Position numbers and translations under genes: made by a program. DNA of 63,156 nucleotides from Phycisphaerae bacterium (lineage in GTDB: Bacteria > Planctomycetota > Phycisphaerae > Phycisphaerales > UBA1924): positions 1 through 63,156 of the forward strand of contig JAEUIW010000019.1 in NCBI GenBank assembly GCA_016794925.1, in the 5' to 3' direction. The notes beneath the pieces were generated by a model, which saw only the letters and a program-made list of their open reading frames with translations, was not told where the DNA came from and did no database searches. Of the stretch, positions 53,443-61,880 are shown piece after piece (the first letter of the stretch is position 1; the number at the start of each line of letters is the position of its first letter).

Positions 53443-54177
53443 TCATCCGATCAGCCGCCGCATCTCGCGCACCGCCTCGCGCAGACCCACCCACACCGCC
53501 CGGCTCACGATCGCGTGCCCGATGTGCAGCTCCGAGATCCCCGTCAGCGCCGCCACCGGCGCCACGTTGTGGTAGTTCAGCGCGTGCCCCGCGTTGAATC
53601 GCATCCCCGCCGCGCGGGCCCGGTTCCCAGACGACGCCACCGCCTCCAGCTCCCCCGCCAGCGTCGCGTGCCGGAAATCACCCCCCGCGGTCACGAACGC
53701 CGCGGCGTACGGGCCCGTGTGAATCTCGCAGGCGTGGAAACCCGCTCGCGCCGCCGCGTCCACCTGCTCCGCGCGCGCGTCGATGAACGCGCTCACCGTG
53801 ATCCCGTCCCCCGCCAGCGCCCCGACAACCCGCTTCATCCGCTCCAGCTCCCCCGCCACGTCCAGGCCCCCCTCCGTCGTGACCTCCATCCGCCCCTCCG
53901 GCACCAGCGTCACCATCGACACCCGCCGCTTCCGCGCGATCGCCACCATCTCGTCCGTCGCCGCCATCTCCAGGTTCAGCTTCACGCGCACGAACCCGCG
54001 CAGCCGCTCCACGTCGTGGTCCTGGATGTGCCGCCGGTCCTCTCGCAGGTGAACCGTGATGCAGCCCGCGCCGCCCAGCTCCGCCTCGTGCGCCGCCCGC
54101 ACCGGGTCCGGATCGTCGCCCCGGCGCGCCTGTCGCACCGTCGCCACATGGTCGATGTTCACGCCCAGCATCGGCAT
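53443..54177 (-). CDS. pdxJ: pyridoxine 5'-phosphate synthase
   Basis: Closes the pyridoxine ring from 1-deoxyxylulose 5-phosphate and 3-amino-2-oxopropyl phosphate in the DXP-dependent vitamin B6 route. 244 residues. LGVNIDHVATVRQARRGDDPDPVRAA, GCITVHLREDRRHIQD, VTLVPEGRMEVTTEGG and IHTGPYA, with ELHIGHAIVSRA at the end; catalytic His and Glu are in place. The start is ATG 54177, with no ribosome site but TACACT 6 nt upstream. Divergent from GH31. Confidence 0.95.
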   Translation of the reverse strand: MPMLGVNIDHVATVRQARRGDDPDPVRAAHEAELGGAGCITVHLREDRRHIQDHDVERLRGFVRVKLNLEMAATDEMVAIARKRRVSMVTLVPEGRMEVTTEGGLDVAGELERMKRVVGALAGDGITVSAFIDARAEQVDAAARAGFHACEIHTGPYAAAFVTAGGDFRHATLAGELEAVASSGNRARAAGMRFNAGHALNYHNVAPVAALTGISELHIGHAIVSRAVWVGLREAVREMRRLIG

Positions 54178-54183
54178 CGCGAC

Positions 54184-54189
54184 AGTGTA
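54184..54189 (-). promoter_or_regulatory. leaderless-type -10 hexamer of pdxJ
   Basis: Minus strand TACACT, GTCGCG, then ATG (54177). Confidence 0.5.
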
Positions 54190-54225
54190 GGAATCCGCCT
54201 CCCCCCGCCCCACGCGCCCGCACCG

Positions 54226-54231
54226 TACCCT
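54226..54231 (+). promoter_or_regulatory. candidate -10 of the GH31 gene
   Basis: TACCCT, 44 nt before ATG 54276. An in-frame ATC lies 5 nt after it (54237), but ATC is a rare start, so a short leader is the simpler reading. Confidence 0.3.
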
Positions 54232-54275
54232 CCGCCATCGGAGCCCCCGACCGTGCCGACACCCCGGACCCGTCC

Positions 54276-56459
54276 ATGACCGCGCCCGCCCTCTGGATCC
54301 GGCAACTCGGGGCCGCCCTCCTCGGCCGCTTCGCCCCCTGGCGCCCCGGCACGCCCGCGCCCATCGCGCCCGCGTTCTCCCCCGCCGTCGCCGTCCACGC
54401 CGATCCCCGCACCCCGCGCGGCTCCCTCGAACCCTCCCTCGCCCTCGTCACCGAGCCCACGCTCGCCGCCCCCCATCCCGCGCCGCCGCCGCCCTCCCCC
54501 GCGCGACGGCCGCGCCCGTGGTTCGCCCGCCGCGGGACCGAGTTCATCGCGCGACTCGAACTCGAGCCCGGCGCCAGCCTCTACGGCACCGGCGAGGCCG
54601 CCGGCCCGCTGCTCCGCAACGGCCGCCGCACCGTCTGCTGGAACACCGACGCCTACGCCTACCGCGACTCCACCGAATCGCTCTACCAGTCCCACCCCTG
54701 GGTGCTGGGCGTGCGCCGGGACGGGTCCGCCTTCGGCGTCCTCGCCGACACCTCCCGCCGCTGCGCGATCGACCTCGGCGACGCCCTGACCTTTCGCGCC
54801 CGCGGCGCCCCGTTCCGCGTGCTCACGATCGAGGCCGACACGCCCCAGCGCGTGCTCCGGATCCTGTCCGACCTCACCGGCAGAATGGACCTCCCGCCGC
54901 GCTGGGCCCTGGGCTACCACCAGTGCCGCTACTCCTACGAGTCCGCCGCCCGCGCCCTCGAGGTCGCGCGCGAGTTCCGCCGCCGCGAGATCCCCTGCGA
55001 CGTCCTCTGGCTCGACATCGACTACATGGACGGCTTCCGCTGCTTCACCTTCGACCCCGTCAGGTTCCCTGACCCCCGCGCCCTCAACGACGCGCTGCAC
55101 GAGCTGGGCTTCCGCACCGTCTGGATGATCGACCCCGGCATCAAGGCCGAGCCCGGCTACCACGTCTACGACCAGGGCCGCGCCGGCGACCATTTCATCC
55201 GCCGGCCCGACGGCGCCGAGTATCACGGCAAGGTCTGGCCGGGCCCCTGCGCCTTCCCCGACTTCACCCGCGCCGCCACCCGCGACTGGTGGGCCTCCCT
55301 GTACGAAGCGTTCATGGCCAACGGCATCGACGGCGTCTGGAACGACATGAACGAGCCCGCCGTCTTCGAGGCCCCCGGCAAAACCATGCCCGACGACCTC
55401 CCCCACCGCGCCGACCCCGCGCTGGGCGGCCCCGGCCCCCACGCCCGCTTCCACAACGTCTACGGCACGCTCATGGCCCGCGCCACCCGCGCGGGCGTCG
55501 CCCGCGCCAACCCGCGCAAGCGGCCCTTCGTGCTCACCCGCGCGGGCTCCCTCGGCTCGCAGCGCGACGCCGCCACCTGGACCGGCGACAACACCAGCGA
55601 CTGGGACCATCTCGCCTGGTCGATCCCGATGATCCTGAACCTCGGCCTGTCGGGCCAGCCCTTCGCCGGCCCGGACATCGGCGGTTTCATCGGCGACGCC
55701 GACGAGACCCTCTTCGCCCGCTGGATCGGCATCGGCTCGCTCCTCCCCTTCGCCCGCGGCCATTCCGAGAAGGGCACCCGCGACCACGAGCCCTGGAGCT
55801 TCGGAGCGCGCGCCGAACGCGTCTGCCGCGCCGCCCTGCAGCGCCGCTCCCGCCTCCTTCCTTACCTCTACACGCTCGCCTGGGAGGCCTCGCGAACCGG
55901 ACTGCCCATCGCCCGGCCGCTGTTCTTTGCCGATCCCCGCGACCCCGCCCTCCGCGACGCCGACGACGCCTTCCTGCTCGGCGCCGACCTCATGGTCCGC
56001 TGCCGCGTCACGCCCGAAGGGCCCTGCCGCGCCCCCACGCCGCGCGGGCCGGAATGGCCCCTCGTCGAACCCCTCGACGCGCTCGACCCGGACCTCGTCG
56101 CATCCCTCCCCGAACTGCGCCTGCGGCCCGGCGCGATCCTCCCGCTTGCGCCCGTCTCCCCGCACGCCTCGGCCCAACCCGCGAGCCCCGTCACGCTGCT
56201 CGTCCGCCCCGACCCCGATGGCCTCGCTTCCGGCACGCTCTACGAGGACGACGGCGACGGGCACGACCACCGCGACGGGGCCTACCAGATCACCCGCTTC
56301 CGCGCCCGCCGCGCCGACCGCCGCGTCGAGGTCACCGCGTCCGCGGAGGGCACGCACACCTCCGCCCCGCGCCACCTGATCGTCCGCCTCGTCTCACCGG
56401 ACGGCTCCCTCGCACACGCGGAAGGCCCCGAGGCATCCACCATCGTCCTGCCCGCCTGA
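54276..56459 (+). CDS. GH31 alpha-glucosidase
   Basis: 727 residues, no signal peptide. A short N-terminal region is followed by the GH31 N-domain (LYGTGEAAGPLLRNGRR) and the barrel: WLDIDYMDGFRCFTFDPVRFPDP, nucleophile Asp357 in GVWNDMNEP, acid/base Asp438 in TWTGDNTSDW, GADIGGF-like GPDIGGFIGD, and FARGHSEKGTRDHEPW. An exo-acting alpha-glucosidase on maltose or maltooligosaccharides is expected. The first 80 residues are rich in Pro/Ala and look unconserved, so the true start may lie nearer residue 80. Followed 42 nt later by the GH172 gene. Confidence 0.93.
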   Translation: MTAPALWIRQLGAALLGRFAPWRPGTPAPIAPAFSPAVAVHADPRTPRGSLEPSLALVTEPTLAAPHPAPPPPSPARRPRPWFARRGTEFIARLELEPGASLYGTGEAAGPLLRNGRRTVCWNTDAYAYRDSTESLYQSHPWVLGVRRDGSAFGVLADTSRRCAIDLGDALTFRARGAPFRVLTIEADTPQRVLRILSDLTGRMDLPPRWALGYHQCRYSYESAARALEVAREFRRREIPCDVLWLDIDYMDGFRCFTFDPVRFPDPRALNDALHELGFRTVWMIDPGIKAEPGYHVYDQGRAGDHFIRRPDGAEYHGKVWPGPCAFPDFTRAATRDWWASLYEAFMANGIDGVWNDMNEPAVFEAPGKTMPDDLPHRADPALGGPGPHARFHNVYGTLMARATRAGVARANPRKRPFVLTRAGSLGSQRDAATWTGDNTSDWDHLAWSIPMILNLGLSGQPFAGPDIGGFIGDADETLFARWIGIGSLLPFARGHSEKGTRDHEPWSFGARAERVCRAALQRRSRLLPYLYTLAWEASRTGLPIARPLFFADPRDPALRDADDAFLLGADLMVRCRVTPEGPCRAPTPRGPEWPLVEPLDALDPDLVASLPELRLRPGAILPLAPVSPHASAQPASPVTLLVRPDPDGLASGTLYEDDGDGHDHRDGAYQITRFRARRADRRVEVTASAEGTHTSAPRHLIVRLVSPDGSLAHAEGPEASTIVLPA

Positions 56460-56472
56460 ACCCACGCCCTGC

Positions 56473-56478
56473 TAGCCT
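56473..56478 (+). promoter_or_regulatory. candidate -10 of the GH172 gene
   Basis: TAGCCT in the 42-nt gap after GH31, 24 nt before ATG 56502; a GGAGC ribosome site lies between. Confidence 0.3.
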
Positions 56479-56501
56479 GCCGACGCAACGGAGCGCACGC
56501 C

Positions 56502-57605
56502 ATGCTCAACCTCTTCCCCGACATCGCCCGCCTTTCCGACGCCCGGTCACGCTCCCTCTCCGCCGAGAACCCCGACGGACGCAAGTCCGGCGGCGCCCAG
56601 GCCGCTCCCGGCGACCCCGGCACGACCCCCGCCGCGGCACGCCTGGGCAGGGGCTGGAAAGTCCGCCCCTGCCTCCGCGATCTCAAGCCCGGCCAGCGCA
56701 TCATCCTCGCCGACCTCAAGGGCCCGGGCGTCGTCCGCCATATCTGGTGCACCGTCCTGACCGACGTCCACCGCTGGATCGCTCTCCGCGTGTACTACGA
56801 CGACAACACCGAGCCCTCCATCGCCTGCCCCCTGGGCGATTTCTTCGCCAACGGCATCGACGGCCTCGCGCTGGTCAACTCCGCCGTCGTCGCCGTCAAC
56901 CCCAAGGGCGGCATGAACGCCTACTGGCCCATGCCCTTCCGCGCCCGCATCCGCATCGAGATCGTCAACGACGGCCCCAAGCCCATCGACGAGTTCTTCT
57001 ACCAGGTCGATTACTCCCTTGAGCCCGTCCCCGACGACGCCGCCTGCCTCCACGCCACCTGGCGCCGCTCCATGACCACCCGCCGACGGCCCGAGCACGT
57101 CATCCTCGACGGCGTGCGCGGCAAGGGCCACTACGTCGGCACCTACATCGTCTGGAACCAGCTCTCCAACCTCTGGTGGGGAGAGGGTGAAGTGAAATTC
57201 TTCATCGACGGCGATCCTCCCGACGCGCCCACCATCTGCGGCACCGGCGCCGAGGACTATTTCGGCGGCGCCTGGGGATTCTGCATGGACCACGCCCGCG
57301 ACCAGCGCCCCACCACATACTGCACCCCGTTCCTCGGTTACCCTCAGGCGGTGTACGACCCCGTCGGCCACGGCCGCACGCCCCCGATGCCGCGCGTGCC
57401 CGCGCACGGCCTGTACCGCTGGCACCTGCCCGATCCCGTCCGCTTCGCCCAGGACCTCCGCGTCACCGTGCAGGCCCTGGGCTGGTGGCCCACCGGCGTC
57501 TATCAGCCGCTGACCGATGACCTCGCCAGCGTCGCGTACTGGTACCAGTCCCCGCCCGCGGCCGTGCCCGACCTGCCCCCGCTCGAGGACCGCCTGCCGC
57601 GCTGA
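56502..57605 (+). CDS. GH172 (DUF2961) glycoside hydrolase
   Basis: 367 residues, no signal peptide. DUF2961 features: ILADLKGPGVVRHIWCTV, RVYYDDNTEPSIACPLGDFFA, SYWPMPFR-like NAYWPMPFRARIRIEI, EGEVKFFIDGD, TICGTGAEDYFGGAWGF (a conserved Glu-Asp pair) and GLYRWHLPDPV. Characterised GH172 enzymes include difructose dianhydride I synthase and D-arabinofuranosidases, working as trimers or hexamers. The substrate here is unknown. It sits after GH31, so co-use on one glycan is possible. Ends 10 nt from the convergent NAD+ synthetase. Confidence 0.88.
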   Translation: MLNLFPDIARLSDARSRSLSAENPDGRKSGGAQAAPGDPGTTPAAARLGRGWKVRPCLRDLKPGQRIILADLKGPGVVRHIWCTVLTDVHRWIALRVYYDDNTEPSIACPLGDFFANGIDGLALVNSAVVAVNPKGGMNAYWPMPFRARIRIEIVNDGPKPIDEFFYQVDYSLEPVPDDAACLHATWRRSMTTRRRPEHVILDGVRGKGHYVGTYIVWNQLSNLWWGEGEVKFFIDGDPPDAPTICGTGAEDYFGGAWGFCMDHARDQRPTTYCTPFLGYPQAVYDPVGHGRTPPMPRVPAHGLYRWHLPDPVRFAQDLRVTVQALGWWPTGVYQPLTDDLASVAYWYQSPPAAVPDLPPLEDRLPR

Positions 57606-57615
57606 ACCGAGCGAC

Positions 57616-59427
57616 CTAGAGGCCCTTGTCCGCGCGGTACCCCTGCGCGATGGGCATCCGCCTGCCCGACCCGAACGCCACCGGCGTCACCTTCAGGCCG
57701 ATGGGGGCCTGCTTGCGCTTGTACTCCGCCAGGTCGATCATCCGCACCACCCGCGCGACCGTCGCGGCGTCGATGCCCCCTTCCGCGACGATCCGCCTGG
57801 GATCCTCGTGGCGGTCCACGTAGCGGTCGATGATCGCGTCGAGCACGTCGTACGGGGGCAGCGAGTCCTGGTCCGTCTGGTTGGGCCGCAGTTCCGCCGA
57901 CGGGGGCTTGGTCAGGGTGCTCCTCGGGATGGGCGGCCAGGAGGGCGGCCGGGGGAGCCCGAGGTCCGCCGCGTGCGCGTTGATCCACTCCGCCAGCCGG
58001 TAGACGTGGTGCTTGGTGGTGTCCGCGAGCACCGCCAGCCCGCCGTTCATGTCCCCGTACAGCGTGCAGTAGCCCACGGCCAGCTCGCTCTTGTTCCCGG
58101 TCGTCAGGAGGATCGACCCGCACGCGTTGGAGTGCGCCATCAGCAGCGTGCCCCGGATCCGTGACTGCAGGTTCTCCTGGGCCAGACCCGGCTGCTTCCC
58201 CTCGAAGACCGGGGCCAGCACGCGCTCGAACGCCGCGAACGGCTCCTCGATCGGCACCGTCCGCATCTCGATCCCCAGGCACTCGGCCAGGGCCGCCGCG
58301 TCGTCCTTCGAGCCCGGCGATGAGTACCGCGAGGGCATCGAGAGCGCCGTGACGTTCGCCGGGCCCAGCGCCGCCGCGGCGATCACCGCGGTCACCGCCG
58401 AATCGATCCCACCGGACAGGCCCAGCACGGCCGTCTTGAACCCTGTCTTGCGGCAGTAGTCCCGCACGCCCAGCACCAGCGCCCGGAACAGCAACTCGGT
58501 GTCGGTCGCGGCCAGCACCGGGTCCGGCACCCGCGGCGACCCCGCGCCCCCGCCCGCGAGCGGCACGACCGACCGGGTGCGCGCATCGATCACCTCGATC
58601 CCCCCGCCGCCGGCTCCCGCGGCCCCGCGGGCGGGCGGGGGCGCGAGGTCGCACACGAGCAGGTGCTCGACGAACCCCGGCGCCGCGCCGATCAGCGCCC
58701 CGGTCGCGTCGAACACCGCGGCGTGTCCGTCGAAGATCAGCTCGTCGTTGGCGCCCACCTGGTTGACCGAGGCCACCAGCACGCCGTGCTTGCGGGCGTG
58801 GGCGCCGAGGATGCGCCGGTGGCTGCGGCCCTTGCCGATGAAGAACGGCGAGGCCGACGCGTTGAGGATCAGCTGGGCCCCGGGCTCGCCGTGCAGCGGG
58901 CTCACCAGGTCCACGACCGGATCGGGCAGGTCCGCGTAGCGGCCGGTCAGGCCCACGTCCTCGCCCCGCCACAGGTCCTCGCACAGCGACAGCCCGACGC
59001 GCAGGTCCGCCACCGGCAGCACCATCGCCTCCGTGCCGGCGGCGAAGTACCGCTGCTCGTCGAACACGTCGTAGTTCGGCAGCAGCCGCTTGTCGTAGTA
59101 CGCGATCATCTCCCCCTCGGTGTACACCAGCAGCGAGTTGGTCACGGTCGGCGCCGCGCCCGACAGGTCCTGCAGGGGCGTGCCGAACACCAGCGTCAGC
59201 CCCTCGGACGCGGCCTGCCCCAGGGCCCGGGCTTTTTTCATCACCGCCGAAAGGAACCCCGCGCGCAGCAGCAGGTCCCTGGGCGGGTACCCCGTCAGGG
59301 CCAGTTCCGGGAAGACCACCAGGTCGGCGCGCTGCTGGCGGGCCCGCTGGGCGAAGCGCGCGATCAGGTCCGCGTTGTGCTCCAGGTCGCCGACCACGGG
59401 GTTGATCTGGGCCAGTGCCAGGCGCAT
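57616..59427 (-). CDS. nadE: glutamine-dependent NAD+ synthetase
   Basis: Amidates nicotinate adenine dinucleotide to NAD+ using glutamine. 603 residues in two domains. The N-terminal nitrilase-type glutaminase has Glu of FPELALTGYPP, Lys of YDKRLLPNYDVFDE and Cys of SLCEDLWRGED. The C-terminal synthetase has P-loop LGLSGGIDSAVTAV, MPSRYSSPGSKDDA, GTLLMAHSN and TGNKSELAVGYCTLYGDMNGG. A glycine/alanine-rich linker with GAAGAGGGG joins them. ATG 59427 is chosen from TAGGCT 5 nt upstream; no ribosome site. Confidence 0.95.
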   Translation of the reverse strand: MRLALAQINPVVGDLEHNADLIARFAQRARQQRADLVVFPELALTGYPPRDLLLRAGFLSAVMKKARALGQAASEGLTLVFGTPLQDLSGAAPTVTNSLLVYTEGEMIAYYDKRLLPNYDVFDEQRYFAAGTEAMVLPVADLRVGLSLCEDLWRGEDVGLTGRYADLPDPVVDLVSPLHGEPGAQLILNASASPFFIGKGRSHRRILGAHARKHGVLVASVNQVGANDELIFDGHAAVFDATGALIGAAPGFVEHLLVCDLAPPPARGAAGAGGGGIEVIDARTRSVVPLAGGGAGSPRVPDPVLAATDTELLFRALVLGVRDYCRKTGFKTAVLGLSGGIDSAVTAVIAAAALGPANVTALSMPSRYSSPGSKDDAAALAECLGIEMRTVPIEEPFAAFERVLAPVFEGKQPGLAQENLQSRIRGTLLMAHSNACGSILLTTGNKSELAVGYCTLYGDMNGGLAVLADTTKHHVYRLAEWINAHAADLGLPRPPSWPPIPRSTLTKPPSAELRPNQTDQDSLPPYDVLDAIIDRYVDRHEDPRRIVAEGGIDAATVARVVRMIDLAEYKRKQAPIGLKVTPVAFGSGRRMPIAQGYRADKGL

Positions 59428-59432
59428 GGCCA

Positions 59433-59438
59433 AGCCTA
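59433..59438 (-). promoter_or_regulatory. leaderless-type -10 hexamer of nadE
   Basis: Minus strand TAGGCT, TGGCC, then ATG (59427). It lies in the 36-nt gap after the MFS gene, so nadE probably has its own promoter. Confidence 0.5.
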
Positions 59439-59463
59439 GCAAACGCCGCGGCGCCCGGCCCGT

Positions 59464-60726
59464 TCACGCGGGCGCCGGGCCGGCGGGGGCGCGCATCCGG
59501 CGGTCCAGCTCCCGCATCTGCCAGGCCCCCCAGAGGAAGCCCGCGGCGGCCACCAGCAGCGGCACCGTGAGCGAGCCCGTGAGCTTGTAGAGCATCACCC
59601 CCAGGAACTGGAACAACGCCCCGCGCAAGCCCACCAGCGTGGTGTGGATCGCGACGTACTGCGGCACCTGGGCCCGCGTGGGCGCCAGCGCCACGGGGCC
59701 GAGCATCCAGCCCAGGTTCACGCCCGCGGCCGCCAGCCCGTAGATCGCGCTCGCCGCCTTGAGCTGCGTGTCGTCGTGCGTGAAGACCAGCATCAGCGGG
59801 TACGCGGCGTAGATCAGGAAGAACAGCCCGCTGGTGCGGGTGGGGCCCAGCCGGTCCAGGATCCATCCGCACGGCACCGTCAGCAGCAGCATCACCGCGT
59901 GGGTCACGACCTGCGTGGACTCCGCGATCCGGTCGTACGCGAGTCCCAGCCGGTCCGTCACCAGCGCCGGGATCAGCGCCGCGCACACCATCCACCCGAT
60001 CCCGTAGGTCATGAACGCCGCCTCGTACCGGTAGAAGATGCGGTCCGCCGCAAGAATCCGCCGCATGTGCAGGATGGGCTCGATCACCCGCTCCCGCAGC
60101 GTGGCGTCCGGTTCCTCGGCCGTCTCCGGCCGCCCCCGCAGCCCCGACCGCCGCGCCAGCGCCAGCAGCAGCACGCACCCGGCCATCTGCGCCAGCGCCG
60201 CCACGGGGAGGAAGACGCGGAACGACGCGCTGTCCCACCTGAGCAGCTCGCCCACCACCCAGGTCAGCGCCACCGAGCCCGCGAGCTGGGTCGCCGAGAG
60301 GACCGAGTAGATCCGCCCGTGGGCCCCGTCCCGGTAGAACCGCTTGAGCAGCAGCCCCGTCACCGGGCTCCATCCGCCGCCGCCGATGGCCGCCAGCACC
60401 GCCGCCGCGGCCAGGGGCCAGAACGAATCGAACAGCGCCGCCAGCGCCAGCGGCAGGAAGGTGCAGCCCCAGTACGCGGCCAGGTACCGCTCCAGCGACG
60501 CGCGCCGCAGCAGGTCGTTCCAGAAGATCGAGGAGATCGCCAGCACGCTCTGGGCCGAGGTGATGATCAGCACCTCCCAGTCGTTGGCCCCGAAGCGCTT
60601 CTTGGCCAGGATCGCCAGCATGAAGAAGATCGACTGGTAGGTGGACTGGATCAGGACGATCGCCGCGACGTGCCCCAGCAGGCGCGCGCCCGCCCCCCGC
60701 GCGGGCTCCCCCGCGCCGGCGGTCAC
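59464..60726 (-). CDS. MFS-type membrane transporter
   Basis: 420 residues, twelve helices. Typical MFS loops: IYSVLSATQLAGSVALTWVVG between helices 4 and 5, and VPCGWILDRLGPTRTSGLFFLI between 8 and 9, the D-R-x-G motif. Substrate not identifiable. GTG start at 60726 overlaps the stop of the preceding flippase-like gene as GTGA; translation is probably coupled and the two proteins may share a pathway. Its C-terminus ends with a basic/proline tail. Confidence 0.82.
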   Translation of the reverse strand: MTAGAGEPARGAGARLLGHVAAIVLIQSTYQSIFFMLAILAKKRFGANDWEVLIITSAQSVLAISSIFWNDLLRRASLERYLAAYWGCTFLPLALAALFDSFWPLAAAAVLAAIGGGGWSPVTGLLLKRFYRDGAHGRIYSVLSATQLAGSVALTWVVGELLRWDSASFRVFLPVAALAQMAGCVLLLALARRSGLRGRPETAEEPDATLRERVIEPILHMRRILAADRIFYRYEAAFMTYGIGWMVCAALIPALVTDRLGLAYDRIAESTQVVTHAVMLLLTVPCGWILDRLGPTRTSGLFFLIYAAYPLMLVFTHDDTQLKAASAIYGLAAAGVNLGWMLGPVALAPTRAQVPQYVAIHTTLVGLRGALFQFLGVMLYKLTGSLTVPLLVAAAGFLWGAWQMRELDRRMRAPAGPAPA

Positions 60727-61787
60727 GACCCCGCCCCCGCCCGCGCCACCGGCGCCCGCAGGACGCGGTCCAGGCGCAGGTACGCCGCCGCGCCGGTCGC
60801 GAACACGAGGTTGACCAGCGCCTCGACCGCCGACACCGCCAGCGTCACCACGGCCATGGTCGGCGAGTGCAGCAGGTTGAACAGCCCGATCGTGCCCGCC
60901 TCGCGGGCCCCGAGGATCCCGGCGGGGGAGAGCGACTGGATCACGAAGAAGGTCGCGGCCGCGAGCACCGCGTCCCCCGCGGGCACGGGCTGGCCCACCA
61001 GCCGTCCGGCCACGTAGAACCGCGCGGACTGCACAAAGAGGTCGGTCAGCCGCAGCCCCACCGTGAGCGTCACCGCCCGCGCATCGGCGAGCATGACCAG
61101 CGCCGAACGGAGCTTCTCGGCCGCGGCGGGGGGCAGCACCCGGGCCGGCGCCAGGGCCGTGAGCCGTTCCCACACCCGGCCCCGCCCCATGAACCGCGCC
61201 CCGAGCACGATGGCGGCGACCGCGCCCGCGCACCCGGCCAGCAGCACCGCGAACCAGAGCGCGTCCACCCGCCGCAGCCACAGGCTGGCGCCCAGGGCGG
61301 GCAGGTACGACGCCCCGAACCCCGCGATGACCGCCGCGAACCACGAGCCGATCACCAGCAGGGGCAGCCCGTGCCGGCGCATGTGGATCAGCACGCGCAC
61401 GATGAGCGAGAGCTTGAAGGGCAGGTACGACAGCGTGGTGCTGAGCGCGTTGACCGCGATCATGTCCCCCGCCGGCAGCAGCCGCACCGGCGCCAGCGTG
61501 GCCCGGAACACCAGCCCGTTGAGCACGACCGTGGCCACGCACAGCAGCGCCAGCAGGCCCAGCCCCTCCCACGGCGCGCTCGCCAGGCGCGTGAGCTGCT
61601 CGCGGTACTCCGGCTTGAGCGCCGTGCGCGCGGCCCACACCAGCAGCAGCACCCCCACGCCGAAGCCCAGCAACTGGATCAGCGTCCGCGCGAGCGCGCG
61701 GCCGCCGGAGCGATCGCCCGCGGGCGCGGCGGCGGGGGCCGTGACGGTCGGCGTGGTGGCGGGCGTGGCGTTGGGCACGTGGTGCAT
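60723..61787 (-). CDS. LPG-synthase-TM/UPF0104-family membrane protein
   Basis: 354 residues, seven or eight helices. Family signatures: VNALSTTLSYLPFKLSLIVRVLIHMRRHGLPL in helices 3-4, and AATFFVIQSLSPAGILGAREAGTIGLFNLLH near the C-terminus, with the helix end matching lysylphosphatidylglycerol synthase transmembrane regions. Without the cytoplasmic aminoacyl-transferase domain, such proteins are thought to be lipid flippases or modification partners. ATG 61787 has TAGCCT 4 nt before it and no ribosome site. Overlaps the MFS gene by 4 nt. Confidence 0.8.
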   Translation of the reverse strand: MHHVPNATPATTPTVTAPAAAPAGDRSGGRALARTLIQLLGFGVGVLLLVWAARTALKPEYREQLTRLASAPWEGLGLLALLCVATVVLNGLVFRATLAPVRLLPAGDMIAVNALSTTLSYLPFKLSLIVRVLIHMRRHGLPLLVIGSWFAAVIAGFGASYLPALGASLWLRRVDALWFAVLLAGCAGAVAAIVLGARFMGRGRVWERLTALAPARVLPPAAAEKLRSALVMLADARAVTLTVGLRLTDLFVQSARFYVAGRLVGQPVPAGDAVLAAATFFVIQSLSPAGILGAREAGTIGLFNLLHSPTMAVVTLAVSAVEALVNLVFATGAAAYLRLDRVLRAPVARAGAGS

Positions 61788-61791
61788 CCCG

Positions 61792-61797
61792 AGGCTA
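61792..61797 (-). promoter_or_regulatory. leaderless-type -10 hexamer of the flippase-like gene
   Basis: Minus strand TAGCCT, CGGG, then ATG (61787). Confidence 0.45.
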
Positions 61798-61880
61798 GGT
61801 CGCGGCGGGGGTCGTTTCTCCCCCGGCCGGCGCGCGTGGGTCGTGGACGAGGGAAGTGGAGCGGCCGGGTCGATCCGGGG

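Noticed and set aside
54237..54275. ATC as a leaderless start for GH31
   Set aside because: It is in frame and 5 nt after TACCCT, but ATC starts are very rare; ATG 54276 is kept.
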